Shown one piece after another: positions 6,861-13,887 of a stretch of DNA of 44,038 nucleotides; position 1 is the first letter of the stretch, and each line of letters begins with the position of its first letter. Source of the DNA: CAG-791 sp002392385 (GTDB lineage: Bacteria; Bacillota; Clostridia; Lachnospirales; Lachnospiraceae); NCBI GenBank assembly GCA_946616295.1, contig CAMOIU010000018.1:1-44038 (forward strand). Reading direction: 5' to 3'. Both the position numbers and the translations under genes were made by a program. Under the pieces are notes generated by a model, which was given only the letters and a program-made list of their open reading frames with translations, ran no database searches and was not told the origin of the DNA.

Positions 6861-8684
6861 TTATGGATTCCCCTGCTCTTCTCGCTTCTTTCTGGCCTTC
6901 TTTTCATAGCTCTTCAAGGACAGCGGTTGCCATAGCAAGATGGCCACGCCCACAATAAGCAGAGGGACACCAACAGGCCCTAAGAATCCACACAGAACCA
7001 GGGCAATAGCTATAACGACCAAACCGCCCCATTCATAATCTCTGTTAGAATCAATACTGCACTTGAAAAAGACCTCCCGTCCATTCTCATCCACCATGGA
7101 ATAGATCTCGCCCTTCTGTATCCATGCAGGATAGGAAATGTCGATGCCTTTATAGTGTTTCTGGCTGCCTCCTGCAGAGGCCTCTCGGATTTTCAGAAGC
7201 AAATAATAAGGATTGGCAGCGCTTCCTTCTTCCGCATTAAAATCATGTGCGAGCGGGTTCTCCACCAGCTTCAGATGCTTGTCCGGTGTGAGCTTCTTAC
7301 CTTTATCTTTTCCTTCGTTCTTTGTTCCTGTCTCGCCGCCGTCTGATTCCTTTCCGGTTTCGTCCTTCTTCTTCGTTCTGGGCTTGCGGGGCTTCCTGGT
7401 CTTGCCGGTCCCATTCTTCCCCTTCCCGATCCCGCCTTTCGTGCCCGTCTCACCTTCAGAGAAGACAGCCACCGTCTCGCCGCCGTCTCCCTGCTGTCCT
7501 TCAGAATTTCCTTCGGAGAAGACAGCTACTGTCTCACCACCGTCTCCCTGCTGCCCCTCAGAATTTCCTTCGGAGAAGACGGCTACCGTCTCGCCGCTGT
7601 CCTTTCCGGTCTCGCCATTATGCGTGGCACCGACTGTTCCGGTACCGTTGTCAGTTTCTCCCTGATCGCCTTCGGTATGGCTGCCCGTCTCGCCGGAGAA
7701 TCCATAGACAGTGGCCCCCTCGTCATCGTCCGCATGCCGGACAGTTCCGACAGGGATCTGTCGTTCAGCCTTCTCCAGCGCTTCCAGCATGTCACGGGCT
7801 GTGGGATAGCGGTCGGCAGGGTCATAGGCGCAGGCCCTCACAACGACGGCCTTGAGCGCGTCGGACCCGCAGATGGGTGGTGGCACCTGGTCGCCGGCCA
7901 TGCGGCGGTTCATGGCAGCCTCGTTCTCCAGAGCGGTCGGCAGATGGTCGGTCGGGGCAAAAGGCGTGCGGCGCCTGTTGAGAAGCCAGTAGAGGACCAG
8001 GCCCAGGGAATAGATATCCACCCGGCTGTCGTAGACCTGGTTCTTATAGACCTCGGGCGCCATATAGCGGTAAGAGCCCGTGTGGGTCGCATTGGTCGCG
8101 TGGTCCATGGTTCGGGCGATCCCGAAATCGCCCAGCTTGAACTCCCCGTACCGGGAGACGAAGATATTCTCCGGCTTGATGTCCCGGTGCACGATTTTCT
8201 CCTGCTCACACAGGGCAAGGGCGGTGCAAAGGTCCCTGCCGATACGGATGACTTCGCGCTCATCCAGGTCGACCATCCTCGAAGGATCCGGATCCTTATC
8301 CTCCTTCTCCAGAAGGTACTGATTCAGAGGCTTGAGCAGCTCCATACGGATATAGACGTCCCAGCCGATCCCGTTCTCGTGCGCCGCCGCCGTATAATCC
8401 TCACACCGCACGATATTGGGATGTCCCTTCATCTGCGCCATGAGCTTATATTCATTCAGCAGCCTGTCCAGCTGCTTCTTATAATTGGCGGCAATGCTCA
8501 CATTGTCATAGCCCTCCGCCCGGAGCGAGTCGATCTCCCCCTCGTCCCGCGGCAGAGAGATCACCTTCATGGCGCTCTCCTCGCCCGTGAACCTGTTGAC
8601 GATCCGATACACCGTGCCGAAACCGCCCCTTCCGAGCCTGCCTGCCTCTTCCCATCCCTGCCAGGGAATCCTGATATCTGCCAT
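6861..8684 (-). CDS. Membrane-anchored Ser/Thr protein kinase (copy 1)
   Basis: A 607-residue Hanks-type kinase. The kinase domain is at residues 10-310: glycine loop GRGGFGTVY (18-26), AMK lysine 40, HRDIKPEN (166-173), DFG (186-188) and APE (209-211). Unlike PrkC it has no PASTA repeats. A low-complexity Gly/Glu/Thr/Lys linker follows, with three near-identical copies of a 19-residue repeat (GGETVAVFSEGNSEG...; about residues 363-410), which could be phosphorylated on Thr. A small conserved domain (about 480-545) and two membrane spans (about 553-590) end the protein. SD GAAAGG precedes ATG 8684. It is a tandem paralogue of the next gene upstream. Confidence 0.9.
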   Translation of the reverse strand: MADIRIPWQGWEEAGRLGRGGFGTVYRIVNRFTGEESAMKVISLPRDEGEIDSLRAEGYDNVSIAANYKKQLDRLLNEYKLMAQMKGHPNIVRCEDYTAAAHENGIGWDVYIRMELLKPLNQYLLEKEDKDPDPSRMVDLDEREVIRIGRDLCTALALCEQEKIVHRDIKPENIFVSRYGEFKLGDFGIARTMDHATNATHTGSYRYMAPEVYKNQVYDSRVDIYSLGLVLYWLLNRRRTPFAPTDHLPTALENEAAMNRRMAGDQVPPPICGSDALKAVVVRACAYDPADRYPTARDMLEALEKAERQIPVGTVRHADDDEGATVYGFSGETGSHTEGDQGETDNGTGTVGATHNGETGKDSGETVAVFSEGNSEGQQGDGGETVAVFSEGNSEGQQGDGGETVAVFSEGETGTKGGIGKGKNGTGKTRKPRKPRTKKKDETGKESDGGETGTKNEGKDKGKKLTPDKHLKLVENPLAHDFNAEEGSAANPYYLLLKIREASAGGSQKHYKGIDISYPAWIQKGEIYSMVDENGREVFFKCSIDSNRDYEWGGLVVIAIALVLCGFLGPVGVPLLIVGVAILLWQPLSLKSYEKKARKKREEQGNP

Positions 8685-8792
8685 AATAATAACCTTTCAC
8701 CTGACTCTGTATGCCGCTATTGAATGTAAGCCCCTGTTACAGATGTCCATAATTTCAGAAACCGCTTCATGGCTGCGCTCTCGGGAATATCC

Positions 8793-10460
8793 CTATGACG
8801 TGCCTGGTTTCTTCCGATTGATCGCGGCCTTGCTGTCGTAGTTCCTGCGCGACAGAGGAAACACAATTAATCCTATCGCCGCGAACACCAGACCGGAAAT
8901 TGGTTCGAGTAGAAACATAGCCGCAGAGAGCACCCAGAGGAGTATTACCAGGCACTTATGAACAGTGGACAGTTGTAACTCACCCACACGGAAGAAAACC
9001 TCTCGTCCGTCCTTATCTACCATCGAGTAGATCTCCGATTTGCGCATCCAGGCAGGATAGATGATTTCCATTCCAATATACACTTTTGTGCCTCCCGCTG
9101 AGGCCTCGGGAATGGTCAGAAGCAGCTTATGAGGATTCGTGCTGCTTCCCGGTGCCATGTTGTTAAAGTCAAATTCAGGCACACTCTCCACCAGCTTCAG
9201 ATGGTTGTCCGGCGTGCGTTTCCCGGTTCTGCCGGTTCCGGCCTTGCCGGTCTCTGTCTTCCCGGTCTCTGTCTTACCAGTCCCGGTCTGCCCATTCCCG
9301 GTCTCATGCTTCCAGGTCCCGTTTTGCCCGTTTCTGTTCTTGTCGGTCCCAGTCTCCCCGGTCCTGCCTTTCTTGCCCTTATCTCCTTCGGAGAAGGCAG
9401 CTGCAGTCTCACCGCTGTCCCCTTGCTGCCATTCAGAATTCCCTCCGGGGAAGGCGGCTACTGTCTCACCGGAGAAACCATAGACAGTGGCTCCGCCATC
9501 ATCGTCCGGATACTGGACAGTCCCGACATGGATCTGTCGTCCGGCCTTCTCCAGAGCCTCCAGCATGTCACGGGCCGTGGGATAGCGATCGGCAGGGTCG
9601 TAGGCACAGGCCTTAATAACGACAGCCTTGAGCGCGTCGGACCCGCAGAGGGGCGGAGGCACCTGATGGCCGGCCATACGGCGATTCAGGGCAGCGTCGT
9701 TCTGCAGCGCGGTCGGCAGATGGTCGGTCGGGACAAAGGGCAAGCGGCGCCTGTTGAGAAGCCAATAGAGGACCAGGCCCAGGGAGTAGATGTCCACCCG
9801 GCTGTCATAGGCCTGGTTCTTGTAGACCTCGGGCGCCATATAGCGATAGGAGCCCGTATGAGTCGCATTAGTCGCGTGGTCCATGGTCCGGGCGATCCCG
9901 AAATCGCCCAGCTTGAACTCCATGTACTGCGAGACGAAGATATTCTCCGGCTTGATGTCCCGGTGCACGACCTTCTTCTGCTCACACAGGGCAAGAGCAG
10001 TGCAGAGATCCCTGCCGATGCGGATGACCGTGCGCTCGTCAAGATCGACTGTCGCCGCCTGCCCACCCTGGGCTTTGTCCAGATTCATAAGATACTTGGT
10101 CAGCGGCTGCAGCAGCTCCATACGGATATAGACGTCCCAGCCGATCCCGTTCTCGTGCGCCACCGCCATATAATCCTCACAGCGCACAATGTTGGGATGC
10201 CCCTTCATCTGCGCCATGAGCTTATATTCATTCAGCAGCCTGTCCAGCTGCTTCTTATAATTCGCCGCGATGCTCAGATTGTCATACCCCTCCGCCAGCA
10301 GCAAATCGATCTCGCTCTCGTCCTGCGGCAGGGAGATCACCTTCAGGGCGCTCTCCTCTCCCGTAAACCTGTTGACGATCCGATAGACCTTGCCGAAACC
10401 GCCCTTTCCGAGCCTTCCTGCCTCTTCCCATCCCGGCCAGGGAATCCTGATATCTGCCAT
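8793..10460 (-). CDS. Membrane-anchored Ser/Thr protein kinase (copy 2)
   Basis: A 555-residue paralogue of the downstream kinase, nearly identical over the kinase domain (GKGGFGKVY loop, HRDIKPEN, DFGIAR, MAPEVY). The linker differs: instead of three long repeats it is a TGKTETGK-type low-complexity stretch rich in Thr, Gly and Lys. The C-terminal soluble domain and two membrane spans are present but more diverged, for example in their hydrophobic sequence. ATG 10460 is supported by GAGGGG 7-9 bases upstream and by the N-terminus MADIRIPW shared with copy 1; the longer frame from 10625 has no ribosome site. The pair arose by tandem duplication with linker divergence, suggesting different partners. 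Confidence 0.9.
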   Translation of the reverse strand: MADIRIPWPGWEEAGRLGKGGFGKVYRIVNRFTGEESALKVISLPQDESEIDLLLAEGYDNLSIAANYKKQLDRLLNEYKLMAQMKGHPNIVRCEDYMAVAHENGIGWDVYIRMELLQPLTKYLMNLDKAQGGQAATVDLDERTVIRIGRDLCTALALCEQKKVVHRDIKPENIFVSQYMEFKLGDFGIARTMDHATNATHTGSYRYMAPEVYKNQAYDSRVDIYSLGLVLYWLLNRRRLPFVPTDHLPTALQNDAALNRRMAGHQVPPPLCGSDALKAVVIKACAYDPADRYPTARDMLEALEKAGRQIHVGTVQYPDDDGGATVYGFSGETVAAFPGGNSEWQQGDSGETAAAFSEGDKGKKGRTGETGTDKNRNGQNGTWKHETGNGQTGTGKTETGKTETGKAGTGRTGKRTPDNHLKLVESVPEFDFNNMAPGSSTNPHKLLLTIPEASAGGTKVYIGMEIIYPAWMRKSEIYSMVDKDGREVFFRVGELQLSTVHKCLVILLWVLSAAMFLLEPISGLVFAAIGLIVFPLSRRNYDSKAAINRKKPGTS

Positions 10461-10547
10461 AATAAACCCCTCACCTGCCTGACTGCATTTTACATAATTA
10501 TACGACAGCCCGTGAACTCTGCAAAGAGTATGTGACCCGCCCGCGGA

Positions 10548-10680
10548 GGCACTTGCCTGTGCGTTCACCTTTACGACGCGGCTTGATTTACAGGCGAAAA
10601 AACAGGTAAGTGCCGGCAAAGGCACTTACCTGTATGATCACCTTTATGCAGCAGCCTGATGGAAAGCCTGAAATCAGGTT
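10548..10680. repeat. Intergenic repeat related to the 72-bp array
   Basis: Between the lipoprotein and kinase 2 genes two copies of a motif are seen: on the minus strand each reads ...TAAAGGTgann...ACAGGYAAGTGCC. The first copy contains CGTAAAGGTG and CACAGGCAAG, the second CATAAAGGTG and ACAGGTAAG. The same CGTAAAGGT...CGCAGGTAAG order occurs, in opposite orientation, in every unit of the tandem array at 13290-13800, so the two regions carry members of one repeat family. Confidence 0.5.
10597..10633 (-). terminator. Rho-independent terminator of the lipoprotein gene
   Basis: On the minus strand a perfect 13-bp stem (ACAGGTAAGTGCC / GGCACTTACCTGT, 10602-10633) with a 6-nt loop is followed by TTTTTT. 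It lies about 100 bp after the lipoprotein stop and before the kinase genes, so the kinases should have their own promoter. The stem is itself built from the intergenic repeat. Confidence 0.75.
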
Positions 10681-10731
10681 AATACCGCTGCGTACACTTC
10701 TCGCCGCGTACACTTCAGCAGCCGACGGCTC

Positions 10732-11310
10732 TCAATTCGTTTTGACAAAAACGCCGTCCTCTTCATTCATGGAGTCGCTCCAGCGGAGCTTGTCTCCCTC
10801 TTTCATGAAGGTACCCTGGGTGGTCTGCTCGTCGGAGATCTCCTCCTTGTCGTTCTCAAATTTGAGATGGAAGAAGCGGCCGTCCTCATAGCTGAGCATG
10901 CCGGAAACCGGGTCATAGGTACCGTGGATCTCCCAGTTGGCCGACTCCACGGCACTGGCGCCCCAGTGGACGAGGATCTCGTAAGAGCCGTCCTCCTTCT
11001 GGGTGACGTCCATGACCGCCCGCTGGCTGATCTCATCCTGCCAGCTGCCTGCCAGATCCATCTCACCGACGAAATCGCTCAGGACCTCCTCGGTCATCTG
11101 GTCCGCCTGGCTGACGGCCTCCTCGCCCTCTGCCTGTTCCGTGGCTGCCGCGGCCTCCTGGTCAACCTGAGCCGCCAGTTCCTCGCCCATCTGGTCCTGC
11201 TCCTCCTCGGACAGTTCCGCTGCCGGCTCCTGCTTGCTGCAGCCGGCCGCCAGCACCGCTGTAAATGCCATCGTCAGGATAAGTGCAAGTCTGATCATTC
11301 GATTCATCAT
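10732..11310 (-). CDS. Small lipoprotein of unknown function
   Basis: A 192-residue predicted lipoprotein. The signal peptide MMNRMIRLALILTMAFTAVL ends in the lipobox LAAGC (Cys 24). A Glu/Gln/Ala-rich, probably extended or coiled segment (residues 27-75) follows, then a beta-rich domain (about 80-190) with MDLAGSWQDEISQRAVM and a GTYDPVSGMLSYEDG stretch, like lipocalin-type or META-like folds, though I do not recognise a family with confidence. AAAGGAG precedes the start by 10 bases. It stands between terminators at 10597 and 11402, so it is probably a single-gene unit. Confidence 0.75.
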   Translation of the reverse strand: MMNRMIRLALILTMAFTAVLAAGCSKQEPAAELSEEEQDQMGEELAAQVDQEAAAATEQAEGEEAVSQADQMTEEVLSDFVGEMDLAGSWQDEISQRAVMDVTQKEDGSYEILVHWGASAVESANWEIHGTYDPVSGMLSYEDGRFFHLKFENDKEEISDEQTTQGTFMKEGDKLRWSDSMNEEDGVFVKTN

Positions 11311-11401
11311 ACTGATCTGTCTCCTTTATGTTATTTTTGACCGTTCGGCCAGCCCGCCGGTCACTGCACATTTTATCACTTGTCCGAACAGTTCACAATG
11401 G

Positions 11402-11445
11402 CGGAGAAAAACAGAAACCGGTGTCCTGAGAACCACCGGTTTCTG
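11402..11445 (-). terminator. Rho-independent terminator of the zinc-ribbon gene
   Basis: On the minus strand CAGAAACCGGT and ACCGGTTTCTG (11412-11445) form a perfect 11-bp stem with a 12-nt loop, followed by TTTTTCT. It lies 34 bp after the stop of the zinc-ribbon gene. Confidence 0.8.
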
Positions 11446-11478
11446 ATATGCCCAAAATCTTCGGGTTTTCTCCCCTTT

Positions 11479-12114
11479 TTACCATCCGCCGCTGACCTGA
11501 CCGCAGTGCGGGCATCTGGGCAGCATGAAGGGATATCCCTGGCCGCAGCGGCTGCAGATACGGAGTGTGGCCTCCGGGTCCTCTTCCATCATCTTCAGTG
11601 CCCGGGCTCTGTACGCTTCCATCTCGTCTGCGGAAAGGACCTCCTGCTCCGCGGGTTTCGCCGCCGGATCTGCAGGCGGGACCGCTGGGAAGAAGTCTCC
11701 CAGCATCACAGTGGGAATATCATCAGGATTGGATCCGTGACCAGGTTCGGGAATCTCGTTGTAAACAGTCCCGGCGCCTTTCCCGGGCATACTGGCGCCT
11801 TCCCCGAACATCCCGTCGCCCGGATGAGGCGGCAGCGGTTCGACCGCAGCGGGAGCTGCTCCGGCAGGCGTACCCTCTGCATGTGCGGCAGGCTGTCCAT
11901 CCGCATTCCATGCAGGCTGTTCTTCTGTCTTCCCGGCAGGATTGCCGGCGGACTTCTTCGGGTCAATGAACCATGTGCGAATCTTCAGAATATTCAGCCC
12001 GATCATAAGGATCAGGATCACATCAATGAATCCGTAGACCCGTGCGCGCGTGAAGAACAGCAGAGCTCCCGTTTCCAGAACCAGAAACAGAATGGTCATA
12101 AACTTCTCAAACAT
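11479..12114 (-). CDS. Membrane protein with C-terminal zinc ribbon
   Basis: A 211-residue protein of unknown function. Two hydrophobic segments lie near the N-terminus (FMTILFLVLETGALLFF and the VILILMIGLNIL region), then a Pro/Ala/Gly-rich disordered linker of about 110 residues. The last 30 residues hold a zinc ribbon, CSRCGQGYP...CPHCG, with a helix before it. The arrangement suggests a membrane-tethered scaffold or sensor. ATG 12114 is chosen for the GGGGGAGG ribosome site 7 bases upstream; an upstream in-frame start at 12168 lacks one. The next gene upstream on the same strand is the ADP-ribosylglycohydrolase, about 180 bp away. Confidence 0.75.
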   Translation of the reverse strand: MFEKFMTILFLVLETGALLFFTRARVYGFIDVILILMIGLNILKIRTWFIDPKKSAGNPAGKTEEQPAWNADGQPAAHAEGTPAGAAPAAVEPLPPHPGDGMFGEGASMPGKGAGTVYNEIPEPGHGSNPDDIPTVMLGDFFPAVPPADPAAKPAEQEVLSADEMEAYRARALKMMEEDPEATLRICSRCGQGYPFMLPRCPHCGQVSGGW

Positions 12115-12243
12115 TATATATACCTCCCCCGGACAGCATTTGCATCTTAAACGCCGCTGTTTCAACAACTATTATAGGCAGTCGTGAACTGCGGGTCAAA
12201 TGTATGGATTAGTCAGAAAAGGTCCGATTGTTCTGGGCAATGG

Positions 12244-12285
12244 GAAATGCCCCGGGGTGCAGGATGTCTGCTCCCGGGGCGTTTC
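12244..12285 (-). terminator. Stem-loop after the ADP-ribosylglycohydrolase gene
   Basis: GAAATGCCCCGGG and CCCGGGGCGTTTC pair over 13 bp with one G-T wobble, around a 16-nt loop, 12 bp past the stop of the ADP-ribosylglycohydrolase gene. No T-tract follows on the minus strand, so efficiency is uncertain. Confidence 0.5.
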
Positions 12286-12296
12286 ACAACTGTGCT

Positions 12297-13163
12297 TTAC
12301 TCTCCCTCATTTGTTGTCAGGATCCGGCCTGCGCCTCTTTCCGCGAATCGGTCCAGTACTGCGCGCATGTCAGCCGGCAGTCTTCTGCGGCCTGCGGCCG
12401 CGATCGACGCGGGAACTCCGTAATACGCCTCCGCTATGCCGCCCGCGATGCAGGTCAGGGTATCACTGTCACCGCCCAGCGAGACAGCTGTCCGGATCAC
12501 ATCCTCGTAATCCTCTCCCTCCAGGAAGGCCGTGACTGCCTCGGGCACTGTCTGCTGACAGGTTTCTACATGCCGATAGGTCGGACGGATCTCGTCACAG
12601 GTGCGGGACAGATCATAGTGGAAATTCGTCTCGATATAGGACTTGATCTCCTCTTTGCTGCTGCCATGCCTCGCCAGCCAGATCGCGCTCGCCACAGCCT
12701 CCGCGCCTTTGATCCCCTCCGGGTGATTATGGGTCACCTCGGCAGTCAGCCGCGCCATGTGGCGAGTCTCCTCCAGCATCTCATACAGCCATCCCGCCGC
12801 CGAGACTCGCATCGCGGAGCCGTTTCCGAAGCTTCCATAGGGCTGCGGATCCCTGTCTCTCAACCATCTGAAGAACATTCCTCCGTAGCCCGCATTGGGA
12901 TACCGATGTCCCCAGGCTTGCATGGACCGCACCAGTGCCCGCCGGATCCGGTCATCGGCCTGCGCGCCTGTACCAGCCTTGTCCCAGGCGCCGGGCAGAT
13001 GATCATCTGCCATATCCATCAGCGCCTCTCCGACGGCGATGGTCATCACAGAATCATCCGTAAACCCTGAACTCCTTCTGAACAGAGGGAACTCCTTAAC
13101 CTTGGGGCTTCTGTCGAACTCATAAGGTGCTCCGATCATATCTCCTAAAATTGCTCCGATCAT
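12297..13163 (-). CDS. ADP-ribosylglycohydrolase (DraG-like)
   Basis: A 288-residue enzyme of the ADP-ribosylglycohydrolase (DraG/ARH) family, which removes ADP-ribose from proteins, nucleic acids or small molecules using two Mg ions. The N-terminus MIGAILGDMIGAPYEF and GFTDDSVMT (residues about 33-41, first metal site) are typical, as is the C-terminal SLGGDSDTLTCIAGG (second metal site). ATG 13163 has AAAGGAGG 8 bases upstream; the longer frame to 13241 has no ribosome site. No ADP-ribosyltransferase is encoded nearby, so the substrate is unknown. Its position next to kinase and phosphatase genes fits a signalling role by context only. Confidence 0.9.
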   Translation of the reverse strand: MIGAILGDMIGAPYEFDRSPKVKEFPLFRRSSGFTDDSVMTIAVGEALMDMADDHLPGAWDKAGTGAQADDRIRRALVRSMQAWGHRYPNAGYGGMFFRWLRDRDPQPYGSFGNGSAMRVSAAGWLYEMLEETRHMARLTAEVTHNHPEGIKGAEAVASAIWLARHGSSKEEIKSYIETNFHYDLSRTCDEIRPTYRHVETCQQTVPEAVTAFLEGEDYEDVIRTAVSLGGDSDTLTCIAGGIAEAYYGVPASIAAAGRRRLPADMRAVLDRFAERGAGRILTTNEGE

Positions 13164-13289
13164 CTTGATGTCCTCCTTTATTCTTTGATGATCTGAGTAT
13201 AATCCATATCTGTAGGCCCTTGGTCGCCTGAGGAGCGACAAGATGGACAGGGCATTTGGTGGTCAAAAAAACAAAGTTGCAGCACAAAA

Positions 13290-13800
13290 AGCATTCGTGT
13301 TTCTGCCTGCTATTTCTGCCCTCCCGTAAAGGTATTTTCGCAGGTGGGCTGCTTCGCTGGCTTCTATCGTGTTTCTGCCTGCTATTTCTGCCCTCCCGTA
13401 AAGGTATTTTTGCAGGTAAGCTGTGTCACTGGCTTCTATCGTGTTTTTACCTGCTATTTTCGTCCTCCCGTAAAGGTATTTTCGCAGGTAAGCTGTGTCA
13501 CTGGCTTCTATCGTGCTTCTGCCTGCTATTTCTGCCCTCCCGTAAAGGTATTTTTGCAGGTAAGCTGTGTCACTGGCTTCTATCGTGTTTTTACCTGCTA
13601 TTTTCGTCCTCCCGTAAAGGTATTTTCGCAGGTAAGCTGTGTCACTGGCTTCTATCGTGCTTCTGCCTGCTATTTCTGCCCTCCCGTAAAGGTATTTTCG
13701 CAGGTAGGCATCGCATCAGGCTTCTCTCGTGTTTCCACCTGCTATTCTTGCCTTTCCTCGCAGGTATTTTCGCAGGCAGGCTTCGCACCCAGCTTCTCAA
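13290..13800. repeat. 72-bp tandem repeat array, 6-7 units
   Basis: CCCGTAAAGGTATTTT recurs at 13323, 13395, 13467, 13539, 13611 and 13683, exactly every 72 bp; a degenerate seventh unit lies at 13755. Units alternate between two subtypes (CTATTTCTGCCCT and CTATTTTCGTCCT before the core), giving a 144-bp higher-order period. Each unit ends TTTTCGCAGGT or TTTTTGCAGGT and is joined by TGGCTTCTATCGTG. Because 72 is a multiple of three, plus-strand frames stay open across it, but no ribosome site supports translation. The array fills most of the 724-bp gap between the ADP-ribosylglycohydrolase and sensor-phosphatase genes. Confidence 0.9.
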
Positions 13801-13810
13801 GCAAGATTAT

Positions 13811-13856
13811 AGCGGTTTAGGAGTGCTGAGCTCGGGCCCAGCGCTCCTAAACCGCT
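13811..13856 (-). terminator. Long stem-loop after the sensor-phosphatase gene
   Basis: AGCGGTTTAGGAGTGCTG and CAGCGCTCCTAAACCGCT pair over 18 bp with one wobble, around a 10-nt loop, 32 bp past the stop at 13888. No long T-run follows on the minus strand, but the stem is very stable. It probably ends the sensor-phosphatase transcript before the tandem array. Confidence 0.6.
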
Positions 13857-13887
13857 GCTCTCAGATTATTTTTATATCACTTGCCAC

